From Stropharia rugosoannulata (Eukaryota; Basidiomycota; Agaricomycetes; Agaricales; Strophariaceae): a DNA stretch of 64,000 nucleotides. Made by a program: the position numbers and the translations under genes. The first letter of the stretch is position 1; each line of letters starts with the position of its first letter. Shown here one piece after another: positions 11,749 to 22,702 of the stretch. The DNA is taken from positions 682,001-746,000 of the forward strand of contig JANCIK010000007.1 in the NCBI GenBank assembly GCA_028532985.1, in the 5' to 3' direction. Below the pieces are notes generated by a model, which had not been told where the DNA came from, ran no database searches, and saw only the letters and a list, made by a program, of their open reading frames with translations.

Positions 11749-13907
11749 ATGACTGAAGACGGCCAGTCAATTATTGAACCCAAGGTTGAGCGGGGTAAGG
11801 ATTACTCGGAGACGAACCTTGAAGCCAACAAGTTGGATCAAGAGGACAGCAGTCAAAACGGGATAGAGGAGGTGCAAGATTTAGGCTTGTTCAAAAGAAT
11901 AACCCATTTTCTTCTGCGATGGGGTGTCGAGACGCACGGGTTCGTGCATGTCCCTGTATACTCTCTCTGATGTACATTGACGTAGTGCCCGGGGTATCGT
12001 ATAACTAGGATCACTCCAACGCCCTTATCGAAACGTACAGACAGACGCATATATCAGCTTTTTTGGGTGTGGTTCACTTGTAACTTCAATATCTTGGCCT
12101 TGGGGACAGGCAGTTCTGGTCCGGCATTTTTTGGATTAGGCATCAAGGCGTCTCTTGTGATAATTTTCATTGTCGACATTATGTGAGCCGTTCTCCATCC
12201 AGTTGGGACGCTATTTTTACTTGCTTCTTAGTTCTTGTGCTGTGCCTGCTGCTTTGTAGGTCTCCATACTCCCAAGTCGGATCATTGCTTATTTAAAAGT
12301 ACGTTGTATCAGTTCTGTCTTTGGCCCAAAGCTGGGTATGCGAGGCATGGTACAATGCCGCTTTTCATGGGGGTGCGCAAATCTTGTGACATCAATATAA
12401 GAGGTTAACTCCAGCTAACTATATTATGACTCTAGACTCTATGGTGCAGCCATTCCTAGCATTCTAAACGTCATATCTTCCTTGGGGTTCCTGATTCTAA
12501 ATGGCATCATTGGTGGTCAAGCCATGGCGGCTGTCTCTTCAAAATTGGATGATACACTCGGTATCGTTATCATTGGTGTTATCGCTTCAGTGGTTAGCTT
12601 ACTCGTTGTTTTGTTTTCCGCAAGAGCAGAACTCTAATGTTTTACTTGGTAGATCACGTTCTGTGGTTATCGTGTTTTACACTGGTAGGTGGCCTATCGG
12701 ACTTTTAGCTCTCAAAGTAAACTGATGGCCCAGGTTTGAGACGTATGCATGGGTGCCTAATTTCATTGCCTTGCCACTTTTGCTAGGACTTGGGGGGAAA
12801 CATTTGAATCCATCGACGTTTGTTCCCGTCCCTGCACCATCAGCAGCATCTCTCCTGTCTTTTGCGTCATTCATTGCCTCCAGTGTCGTCAGCTGGTGCA
12901 CATTTACCCCAGACTACGGAGTTAATCACGACGCTAATGCTTCTGGGTTCGTTTATCATTTTCCAACTGTACAAGAAAAACTTTAACTTAATGCTCGCAG
13001 AGGAGCAATATTCTTGTGGACTTATTTTGGTTTCCTGATTCCTAGTGTAGGCCCACTATCTCCTTCGTTAGACTTGGTCGATTGACGTTTCGTAGATAAC
13101 GTGGCACATGGTTGGAGCCGCGTTTGCAGCAGCAGCTCCTGGTGTTCCATCGTGGGCAGAAGGCTTCGATGGCGGTAATGACGTTGGGGGGCTTGTTATG
13201 GCAGTTCTTTCCCCTGCTGGAGGTTTTGGCAAGTTCATGCTTGTGCTGATTGCTTTGAGCGTCTCTGGAGCATGTGCCCCAACTATGTATACACTAGGTT
13301 GGCCAATCATGCTTGTTTAGATATTATATACTGATACACATGCCAGGATTAAGTGCTATGGCTGTTGCTCCAGCTTTTGCGAGAATACCGCGATACGTCT
13401 ACGTCATTATTTCCGAGGCCGTGTAAATCCTAGACTTCTATTCGTTCCCTCGGCGTTTACTCATTGCGTTCTAGTTTTATACCTGTTGCCATTATTGGGG
13501 CAAGGCGCTTCTACACCACGCTCGTGGACGTGCTTAGTAAGTTAATGAATTCGACTTACAATCACACTCACTCATATATAATGTTTACCATAGGCGTGAT
13601 AGGCTACTGGTCTTCGGTCTTTGCTGCCATTGTCCTTACTGAACATATTTTCTTCCGACGAACATGGCCAGCATATCAAGTGTCTGCTTGGAACAAAGCG
13701 TCCCAGTTACCACTAGGCTTTTCTGCTATACTTGCATTCCTTTGTGGATTTGGCATAATTGTTCCTACCATGTCACAAACATGGTACACTGGTCCAATTG
13801 CTAAGGCAGGAACAGGAGACATAGGCGTCTTAACCGGAAGCAGTGTTGGTGCATTAACATATTTCTTTCTGAGAAGTATAGAAAAGAGAATATGGCCTGC
13901 AAGATGA
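11749..13907 (+). CDS. NCS1-family purine/cytosine-type permease (Fcy2-like)
   Basis: Twelve exons: 11749-11939, 12009-12182, 12232-12255, 12313-12372, 12436-12592, 12653-12684, 12734-12946, 13001-13046, 13096-13297, 13347-13422, 13475-13536 and 13594-13907; 516 residues. Conserved NCS1 marks are the N-terminal RWGVETHG, WVWFTCNFNILALGTG, FGPKLGMRGMVQCRFSWG, NGIIGGQ, FCGYRVLHWFETYAW and GLGGKHL, in family order. About twelve hydrophobic segments follow. Such carriers import purines, cytosine or related nucleobases, or vitamins, with protons across the plasma membrane; the substrate is not readable. Exon 3 is 24 nt and exon 6 is 32 nt, and both rebuild conserved motifs. Neighbouring URA5 and CTP synthase fit a nucleobase theme. 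The protein is secure; individual small exons are slightly less so. Confidence 0.92.
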
Positions 13908-14098
13908 AAACTTGACTCATGTCCAGAGTTCCTGGCAGGTTCTACTCACCTATATTACCAAGATTCAATTTTAGACGTTCCTATTGCAACTATGTAAGGG
14001 AAATGTATGAAACCGATCCGAATAAATTCATTATATGTATGCACCTGTTTTTACCAATAAGCGACGCAGGGTTCACGTTTCTCTAACCAGTGTTGGCA

Positions 14099-14155
14099 GG
14101 CCCACGAAATTTCGTGGTCCCCACCCCTTGCTCAACCCACGAAAACTGTGGGCCT
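14099..14155. repeat. Palindromic block, possible mobile-element remnant
   Basis: Contains a perfect 14-bp palindrome CACGAAATTTCGTG (14103-14116), a repeated CCCACGAAA, and the inverted pair GGCCCAC / GTGGGCC at the two ends. This could fold into a hairpin and may be the relic of a small inverted-repeat element. Confidence 0.4.
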
Positions 14156-14459
14156 CAAGGCCTCACGTGGGATACGACATGTGTGAAGTGTGAGCGTGTA
14201 GTTCCACTTCCCACGCCTGGTCCACACTCTAAGTTTAGATGCAGGAAGTCAGGGACTTGCAGCTTAGAGCCGAGGTTGAGCCGAAGTAATCAGTAGTCTA
14301 TAGATACGAAAGAATAATATTCTGAGCATTTCATGGGTACAAATTAAGAGAGAAATTCTTTGAGATTTCATGGAAATATTATGAAGATATTACAGATATT
14401 TTAACTTGCTGTAAAGTAAGGTTCCCCACATCCGAAATTCATCTATATATGGTCAATCC

Positions 14460-14553
14460 TCTGCCCTCTTACAACCTAACACGGACAAACACCACCTGAA
14501 TACTGGACGCCTGAAAACCTCGTCGAAAGTTCTGCCCTCTTACAACCTAACAC
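14460..14553. repeat. Direct repeat, two copies of a 23-mer
   Basis: The 23-base sequence starting TCTGCCCTCTTACAACC occurs at 14460-14482 and again, identical, at 14531-14553, a period of 71 bp. Sequence between the copies is not obviously repeated. Confidence 0.8.
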
Positions 14554-15078
14554 CTACAGACATTGTCTACTTACCCTCCCTCTTGCCTCTCTCTTTGCTC
14601 CCTCTTGTCTCCCTCTTTTTACATGCCATCCCCTGTCCCATACTTCCCTTTTTCTCCCTCATTATATCTGTGCTCCTTCTTTTTCAATTCTTTTTGTTTC
14701 TTTGTCCAGCAATTACAATCTGATAATGATTCATCTCTTTTCTCTTCTGCTACCTTATTGTCAGTTGACTTTGTGGACTCAACACCTTGTAATAATTTTA
14801 ATGCGACATGTTTCTGGGTCATAACTTAGTGCGATAAAGGCAAACTGAAAAAATATTCATAATTTATAAAACCAGCAAGGCTCTATCGCTGTAAGCGATG
14901 CTTTATATTACAGATATTTTAAAGAAGATACAAAAACATAGTATGTCAACTATCTGGGCGTCGTTGGAGTCTTGGAGACTCGTGTAAGGGAATCGTGGGA
15001 ATGTGGCCTGATCCGGACCGTGTCAACCGCAAAAATTACTTGCCCGCCCACGGACGCGTCTGATCATCACCGCCAACG

Positions 15079-17731
15079 ATGACCAAGTATATTCTCGTAT
15101 CAGGCGGTGTCGTCAGTGGTATCGGCAAGGGCGTTATTGGTATGCCTCCTGGATGTGAAGTTTTCTGCAATCTAACAGCACGTAGCCTCGTCGACGGGCT
15201 TGCTGCTCAAGACCACAGGGCTCAAGGTCACCGCGATCAAGATCGACCCTTACATGAACATCGATGCTGGCACGATGCGCCCTACAGAGCATGGTATGTG
15301 CCTGAACGGCGATAGTATGCTTTATGCTAATTTGCTTCTGTTTCAAGGCGAGGTATACGTCCTCAATGACGGCGGTGAAGTTGACCTGGACCTTGGCAAC
15401 TACGAACGCTACCTTAACGTCACACTAAGCCGGGATAACAACATCACGACCGGGAAAATATACAGGGAGGTTATTGAAAAAGAGGTGCGTATAACTGTGA
15501 TTGTACGAATATGATCCTTGTGAGCATGTCTCATGCAATGAGGTTTCATCTATGCTGTCGTGTACATCAAAATCATTTGATAGTACATTTGCTAACTCTT
15601 TCTTTTAGCGCAAAGGAGAATACTTGGGAAAGACTGTGCAGGTGCGTTGCATTGCGGCGGGTCTATCTCAGCCGTCACTCATCCCGCTTCCGATTATTTA
15701 ATTCGCCAACGTTATTTAACACCTTAACGCGTCAATATGAACCTATGCCATTGGATAGATCGTGCCACATATCACCAATGCTATTCAAGATTGGATCGAA
15801 CGCGTTTCAAAGATCCCGGTGGATGAGTCAGGCGAGGAACCGGACGTGTGCATCGTCGAAGTGCGTTATTAACTAAATTTGCAGTGTCCATGCTAACTGG
15901 GCATCTAGCTTGGTGGAACCGTCGGTGATATCGAATCTGCACCCTTCGTTGAGGCCATGCGTCAATTCCAGTTCCGAGTTGGCGCAAACAATTTCGCGCT
16001 TGTACATGTATCTCTCGTACCCGACATGCACGGCGAGCAAAAGACAAAACCGACGCAGACCACCATTCACTGCCTTCGTGGGCTCGGCCTCATGCCTGAT
16101 CTGGTGTGCCTATTTCTCCACCTATCACTCCGAATTATGCTCAATCCGGTGTATGCCTCAGATTGCATGTCGCCTACTTGGCCCAACTCCTTTGCACCCC
16201 AACACAAAAGACAAAATTTCAATGTTCTGTCATGTCCCGCCCACCCAGGTTGTAGGAATACACGATGTTTCTAGCGTTTACCATGTCCCTCTGCTCCTTC
16301 GCTCTCAGGGAATTATTGAATTTTTGGAGAAGAGGTTGGGACTCGCTGATCTGAGGAGTACGAGCTTTTCTCAATTTTTTTTTTTTGATTCTGCGTTTTG
16401 AACATAATATTTACAGAAACCGAGACATGCAAGGAATTAGGTGCTGCTGCTGTCGATGCAGAAAAAAAGCGCTGGGAAGAGCGCACAGTGAAGGGTGCAC
16501 AACTTGCTCAAAGATGGAAAGATCTCACTACAGGGTTTGTGTATATCACTATCCTTTTCGAATAATGCTGAAATTTCAGAGCAGTCAGGAGCGCCTTTTC
16601 GATACCGTTAGCATTGCACTGGTTGGAAAGTATACGGATCTCAAGGATTCGTACATGTCTGTCACCAAAGCGCTGGAACATTCGGCCTTCCGCGTACACC
16701 GTAAACTCACCATTCATGTAAATACGTTGTTCTATTTCCCCAATATATCGCTTACTTTCTTTTGCAGTGGGTTGAATCTTCGGACTTGGAGCCCGAGACA
16801 CAAGAAACGAATCCCGCTCGTTATCATGATGCATGGCGCTCTGTAGTCGGAGCGGGTGGTATTCTTGTTCCCGGTGGCTTTGGGGAGCGGGGAACTGAAG
16901 GGATGCAGCTCGCCATCAAGTACGCACGAGAGTCGAAAGTTCCTTTCCTTGGTATCTGCTTGGGATTCCAACTGACAGTCGTCGAATGGGCACGCAACGT
17001 ACTCGGTGTTCATGGTAAGTGCGTTAGATTGGGTGAAACTCGCTTTACCCTTACTTTTCCTGCATAGATGCCACATCCGCCGAATTTGACTCCAAAGCCG
17101 AGCATCCGTTGATAATATTCATGCCCGAAATATCGACAACGCATATGGGAGGTACTATGCGTCTTGGCTTACGCCCGACTGTGTTCTCGCAGGGCTCCGA
17201 AGGATGGAGTAAGATGCGTGCACTCTACGCCGGAGCCGGGAAAATATGGGAACGCCATCGCCATCGCTATGAGGTCAACCCCGCCTATGTTGAGCGCCTG
17301 GAAGCCTCTGGCATGTCATTCATTGGCAAGGATGAGCGCGGGGAGCGCATGCAGGTCTGTGAACTGAAAGGTCTGTCTCCGATGCCCTGATCATTCCTCT
17401 ACATACTGACGGCGGGCCTCCCTCTATAGATCACCCCTTCTTTGTCGGTCTTCAGGCTCACCCTGAGTTCTGCACCCGTCCTCTGAACCCATCTCCCCCA
17501 TTCCTCGGCCTTGTCGCGGCCGCATGTGGAGCCACTGAACTCACGACACAGATTGCCTCCCAACGGGCGACATATGCGCCCCCACATCCCGAAGGTGCAA
17601 TGGTGAGCGAGGCGGAGCTGAAGCAATTGGCCGAAGCTGCGATCGAAGTCCACGCTGTCGTCGCGCCTGCTACAGACCCGGAAAGCCTGCACATGGGAGT
17701 TGTGCAAGCAGTCAATGCTGACCGAGCATAA
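15079..17731 (+). CDS. URA7: CTP synthase (glutamine-hydrolysing)
   Basis: Twelve exons: 15079-15139, 15186-15293, 15348-15484, 15609-15641, 15759-15860, 15909-16103, 16162-16357, 16417-16534, 16585-16717, 16768-17014, 17068-17370 and 17430-17731; 644 residues. It aminates UTP to CTP using glutamine and ATP. The synthetase half shows [45 protein letters not shown] and [10 protein letters not shown]. The class-I glutaminase half shows GILVPGGFG, the nucleophile motif GICLGFQ, and the His-Glu pair in QAHPEF. The 33-nt exon 4 joins EKE to [11 protein letters not shown]. The exon 8/9 join uses an acceptor at 16584 to rebuild [20 protein letters not shown]. The C-terminus carries about 40 extra residues beyond the glutaminase. 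Very secure as an enzyme. Confidence 0.96.
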
Positions 17732-18185
17732 TGGTTTACTTAGAAAGGATTGCCTGCTATCGTTAACAGTTTACGTGCTTTGATTTTCAGTATTTTCGTT
17801 ATTTCTTTTATTGCGGAGCAGCACTCCATCTTACATGAGTTAGAACATACATAACGCTGCTGGAGGGAATTTAAGTACATTGAGTAATATTAATAATAGG
17901 TGATGCGTTTATGCACAAAAAGAGTCATCATAATTACTGCCGAGGAAATATTCGAGTTTTTTTTGTTCCTTACATGAGTACCATTTGGTCGTGATCATTG
18001 GGGCTAGATTTTTAGTCTTTTCCGAATTACTAAGTGTCAGTTGCAGGGAATTTAAATCATTCCAACAGGCTGCCGGGCTACGGTTTTTTATAAGAAAAAG
18101 AATACATACGCAAAATGCAATCTGTTCCTAAGTTCAAAGTTCAAGTCCTGATCCCTCTCGCGAGTCACAGCCAACCTTCCACAGA
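17732..18185. other. Intergenic region
   Basis: 450 bp of AT-rich sequence holding the CTP synthase 3' end and the promoter of the first SDR gene; nothing else seen. Confidence 0.5.
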
Positions 18186-19316
18186 ATGTTGAAATCCCTC
18201 ACAGACGCAACAGTCGTTGTTGTCGGCGGATCAGCCGGAATAGGATTCGCAGTCGCGCTCGCAGCTCTTCAGGCTCATGCTAAGGTTTTGATAATAGCGT
18301 CAAGCAACTCCGAACGAGTCGCCAAAGCGGTCACTCTCTTAGAAGACTACAAACTCCCGGGACAAGTGCGCGGCCATGTAGTCGATGCTAAAGACACAGA
18401 GGCAGTCAAGGCTTTCGCCGAAAGCGTGGGCCCTGTGGATCACGTAGCCTGGACCAGCGGAGACCTGACGCATGGTATCACGGGCGGTGACGGGGAAGAT
18501 CCAGAGGCAAGGGCTGGTGAGAGATATCGATAAGCCCTGTTCTTTCAGTATGCCACTGGTGTTGACAGAGGTGCATTATTTTCAGCTGCCTTTGCCGTAC
18601 GTTTCTGGGGACCCTATATCTTTGCTCAACAAGCAAAGTTCAGACCGGGTGGATCGTTGACTCTAACCTCAGGTATGGGGAAGTACGCAATGGTTCAAAT
18701 TCCTTATATGACTGAATTTCATAGGGAGCTTGAACTACAAGCCTCGCCCTGGAGCCAGCATCCTTTCAGGTGTTGCTGCTTCGCTTGAAGGTCTAATTAA
18801 AGGGCTGGCCGTGGATTTAGCTCCCTTACGCGTGAACCTGATTGGGCCTGGTCTTGTGAGTATACTCCCTTCAGCTCACAGGGTACTTTAACGATAATTC
18901 ATTTCGACAGATAAAAACAGAGGAAAGTCCACGCAATACTATTCAACCCATACTAAGAGCAAAGTCCTTAATTGCCTTTTCTACACCACAGATTTGGAAG
19001 CAAGTACAGTTGCCGCCTGAAGCTTTAGATAAAATGCTACAGGAAGCCTCCTCCAAGCTTCTTATCAAGCGTATCGGGGAACCACATGAAGTATGTCTAT
19101 GTTACCCTTGTCTCCGGATATTAAAGGTTTCAACACAGCTATTCACTAATTTACCTCCTTCTTACTAGATTGCAGAAGCATACATATTTCTGATGAAGTG
19201 CGTTGACATCAATATCTCCTCACTGTGATATGGTCGGCTAAATACTTGATTTTTGCAGATGTGGATATATTACAGGGCAGAGAATTAATGTAGACGGAGG
19301 GATAGCCTTAGCTTAG
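18186..19316 (+). CDS. SDR-like protein, paralog 1 (atypical active site, decayed splice donor)
   Basis: Exons 18186-18516, 18586-18672, 18725-18855, 18911-19090 (see odd point), 19169-19197 and 19259-19316. The N-terminal Rossmann motif is VVVVGGSAGIGFA, followed by DHVAWTSGD, AVRFWGP, LTLTSG, GLAVDLAPLRVN and the C-terminal CGYITGQRINVDGG. These place it among short-chain dehydrogenase/reductase proteins. Where classical SDRs have YxxxK it reads GVAASLEGL, so the catalytic Tyr and Lys are absent. In the four sister genes an intron follows the codons for (I/T)xTE. Here the expected donor reads GAAAGT instead of GT, and the 69-nt stretch 18923-18991 is open and in frame, giving 271 residues if retained or 248 if removed. 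Convergent with paralog 2. Confidence 0.85.
18923..18991 (+). other. Relic intron with lost GT donor (GA...AG), in frame
   Basis: Aligned with the sister genes, this 69-nt stretch sits exactly where each has an intron after the 12-nt exon. It still ends CACCACAG and contains a branch-like TACTAAG, but begins GAAAGTCC where paralog 3 has GTGAGTCC. No stop codon occurs in frame (23 codons). Either it is now translated or it splices as a rare GA-AG intron. Confidence 0.75.
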
Positions 19317-19500
19317 CTCACAGTAAATAGTCAAGTTTGATGAAGTCTGAGGATTTGAGGACTCCAATTCAGACAATACAGAACTCTGAGAATATTGTTG
19401 TGAACAAGTACTGAAGAGAAACGCATTGTTGCGTTATTAACATACAATCTCAGATTTCAAACAAGCTAGACCATTAATATCTATCGAACTAGTAAACAGC

Positions 19501-20634
19501 CTAAATTAATTCAATCCCGCCATCAACATTGATTCTCTGGCCGGTTATATAGCCACATCTGTTGACGAACTTCAATATGAAAATTTAATCAGTGAATCAA
19601 GCTCGACAGCAACGCACTTCATCAGAAAAATATATGTTTCTGCGATCTAGAATGAAACACCGGTTAGTAGTCAGTAAATATCAGAAAATGATACGGGCAC
19701 TAGACTATTTACTTCATCAGGTTCGCCGATGCGTTTAATGAGAAGTTGTTGAACAGCTTCGTCAATCTTGAGTTTCTCCCTGATCTCTCGAGGAATTCTC
19801 TTAATGAGCTAATTTTCCGTTGAATGAGATTGCACGAGCCTGAATGTTCAGATAAGATCACACCTCTGTTCTGATCTAAGAACAGAGGATCAAAGTGTTA
19901 TTATCACGCACAAGGGACCTACATCAATCATCAAACAAAAACAAGACGCACCACTCCAGCAGAAACGACGTTGACTCTAACGGGCGCTAAATCAACAGCA
20001 AGGCCTTTTACAAGTCCATGTAGAGCGGCACAAAGACCACCTCCCGCAGCCAAGCCTGCTTGCGGTTTAAAGTCTCTCGGGCCTTAGGGGTAATCAGAAA
20101 AGAACTTGTTAGCAACACCGTAACCTAGACTCGGAGAAACGGCTTAAGAGTTTAACGTTTAAGCGCTTACCTGTAGTCAGCGTCAAGGATCCTCCTGCTC
20201 GTATCTTTACACTCTGAGAGAATATAAAAGGTCCCCAGAATCGTACAGCGAAAAGACCTAAAATGTCGTTTTCAGCACAATAGATCCCAGTCTTGTACGC
20301 ACGAGATCTAGTAACCTGTTTGTGAAGCTTGTAGCTCGGCCGCTCTTCCACCTGGTGTGTCGCCTGCAGTCCATACGACGTGGTCTACCTCTCCAACATC
20401 CTCTGCTAATTTTTTGAGGGCAGATGAATCTCTCGCATCGACTGTATATCCTCTGACCTCTCCCGGGAGGCTATGCGATTTTAGACGATTTACAGCGTCG
20501 GCGACGCGGTTTGGGTTACTAGAAGCAATAACGACAAGACTGGCCAGACTTTGAAGAGCAGCAAGGGAGACAGCAAATCCTATTCCGGAAGAACCTCCTA
20601 CGACAACAATTTGTTTCTCCTGTAAAGTCGACAT
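19501..20634 (-). CDS. SDR-like protein, paralog 2 (atypical active site)
   Basis: Seven exons: 20634-20316, 20257-20171, 20082-19952, 19875-19864, 19808-19713, 19646-19618 and 19558-19501; 243 residues. Nucleotide-binding motif VVVGGSSGIGFAV, DHVVWTAGD in place of the usual NNAG region, AVRFWGP, LTLTTG, GLAVDLAPVRVN, LLIKRIGEPDE and CGYITGQRINVDGG. The YxxxK dyad is missing; the aligned stretch is GGGLCAALHGL. Exon 4 is exactly 12 nt and codes IRTE. It runs toward paralog 1 and apart from paralog 3, with which it shares a roughly 900-bp upstream region. Likely a cytosolic NAD(P)-binding protein; substrate and even catalysis are uncertain. Confidence 0.88.
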
Positions 20635-21525
20635 GGTGCTGGAGTCCGTATTATATGGGCTCTAACTGGAGGAGTTCAACGAAAAGTGGTCACCATGCAT
20701 ATAGGTAGCTCGGTTTAAATACGCATTCATTAAAGGACATCTCACATTGTCAATTAAGAGTTTAAATTTAGCGTGTTGTTCGAGCTCTAGATTCTCGTTG
20801 TCTGCATCTGTGAATGTCACTCTTCAAAGCCCCATAAATATTGGATGGCATGCGAATTCAATGGGCCAATAATCTTGTGGGCACTTGGGGATGACTCATA
20901 TCAAGAAAAACAGACCGCTTCGCCGTGATACCCGAAAGCCAGCCCCTACAAGTGGTACGTATCTTACAAATCCACCTTTACTTTGTCTAAGGACTCAGCT
21001 GAATTTGATACCCTTGCCGTGTTGTAGCCTAATGCGGAGCGCGCTGACTGTTTATGCCGAGTAAACTCGTACAATGACAGTGCCGCACAGCTTGCGTACT
21101 TTTTGCCGTACATACATGTCCACTTATCTCTTCTAAGCCCTGACGGGATAACCGACTAATAATATACGAACAAGCAGAGCTTGATTTAATCGTCGTCTAT
21201 GACGAGGTGAAGTGACTCGCAACGAAGCTGAACGGCTGAAATACGTTCAATCCAGCGTAATGTAATTTTGTCACTGCAAACGTCTGCTGAGTGTGCTAGG
21301 TCCGTCATCGTCGCCCACGCTATTCCTGCGTAGTGGAGATTGTGGCCACCGTGAGTACTCAATGCCCACGCCGTCTCGGACAGTGTTCACAGTTATGTAG
21401 ATACGAGGCCGAGCAATGAGCAATGAGCCTAAGCACGGGGTATATAATACCCCATCGTCGTACTCACTGTCAACACCCATCAAGAGCAACTTTCATCGTC
21501 TGAACCTCAATACACAGCAAAAGAA
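20635..21525. other. Shared upstream region of SDR paralogs 2 and 3
   Basis: 890 bp between divergent SDR starts, expected to hold both promoters. A TATAAT-like box lies near 21441, about 85 bp before paralog 3. No gene seen. Confidence 0.45.
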
Positions 21526-22512
21526 ATGGCGACTTTGCAAAATAAGACTATCCTCGTCGTAGGCGGCTCCTCCGGTATTGGCTTTGGTGTCGCTCTCGCG
21601 GCGCTTCAGTCTCAGGCGAGCGTCGTGATCATTGCCTCAAGCAACCATGAGCGCGTCGCAGGGGCCGTTGAGCGTCTACGCGCACACAAGCTCCCTGGAG
21701 AGGTGCGCGGGGAGGTGCTCGACGCCCGTGACGCTGGAGCGGTAAAGGACTTTGCTGTACGTATCGGCGCTATTGACCACGCTGTGTGGACGAGCGGGGA
21801 TGTACCGGCGCGCAATGCGGGAGTAGACCTTTCTACTGCTGTTTTCGCCGTACGCTTTTGGGGCCCGCTCACCCTTGTGCAGAACGCGAAGTTCAATGAG
21901 GGTGGCTCGATGACACTGACAACAGGTAAGTATAAGCCTCATTGCTAGAACAAATTTATATCTGACGACGGACCAGGACCCTCCGATTTCAAACCGCGTC
22001 CACGCATGGTTGTACCCGCCGGGGCCTGTGGATCCGTTGCTGGGCTGGTGAAGGGTCTCGCTGTAGATCTTGCACCTCTGCGCGTTAATGTCGTGTCCCC
22101 TGGGACAGTAAGCCTTTGAGATTACTTCTCCTTTAAAATTATTTGCTCACTTTATGTGGTCCACCGTAGATTGACACCGAGGTGAGTCCAATGTTTTTGG
22201 GCCTTGAATTCAAATTAATTCAGGAAAGCAGATATGGGACAAATTCGGTCCTGGAATGCGCGATAATCTGCTCAACGGTACTGAAGAACGCCAACTGATA
22301 AAGCGCATAGGCCAGCCACGCGACGTAAGACCCATATTTTCATGATTTTGAACCGCAGCTCATATGTTGAACAGGTTGCAGAAGCATATGTTTTTCTCAT
22401 GAAGTGCGTCCAGAAAATAAACTTGTTTCTTGATTAGTTCTCATTTCTTTGTAGATGTGAATTTATTACTGGGGAGAGGATCAATGTCGATGGCGGTCTT
22501 GCACTTGCTTGA
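21526..22512 (+). CDS. SDR-like protein, paralog 3 (first intron lost)
   Basis: Six exons: 21526-21925, 21977-22107, 22170-22181, 22232-22324, 22375-22403 and 22455-22512; 240 residues. Same family marks as its neighbours: VVGGSSGIGFGVALAAL, DHAVWTSGD, AVRFWGP, MTLTTG, GLVKGLAVDLAPLRVN, INVDGG. YxxxK is absent (aligned GACGSVAGL). Unlike the other four genes there is no intron before AVRFWGP; the two coding blocks are fused through a short linker, so an intron has been lost or never gained. The 12-nt exon 22170-22181 codes IDTE and is kept. CECEF: the C-terminal block reads CEFITGERINVDGG, where the others have CGYITGQ. Confidence 0.88.
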
Positions 22513-22702
22513 AATCTGTTGATGTACTTTTCATACGCGTCGATATCTGCTTAATGATATCTCACAATTAGTGCGAAGAGTGGTGATAGCGCATGCGCAT
22601 CCATTAAGTGTACATACGCTGTACAATAATAAATAACACAATAGAAGAACCTAGGTATGTAAGTAGTATATCAATCTAACGTCTAAAGCCCATAACCGAC
22701 CT

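Larger units (their letters stand above)
13908..15078. other. Intergenic region with small repeats
   Basis: 1.2 kb between the permease and CTP synthase, with palindromic sequence at 14099-14155, a duplicated 23-mer at 14460 and 14531, and a pyrimidine-rich tract at about 14563-14720. The 88-residue ORF through the pyrimidine tract is Ser/Phe/Leu-rich, as expected from the base composition, and is not called a gene. Confidence 0.5.

Noticed and set aside
14563..14829. 88-residue ORF in a pyrimidine-rich tract
   Set aside because: Composition is explained by the CT-rich tract; no conservation signal.
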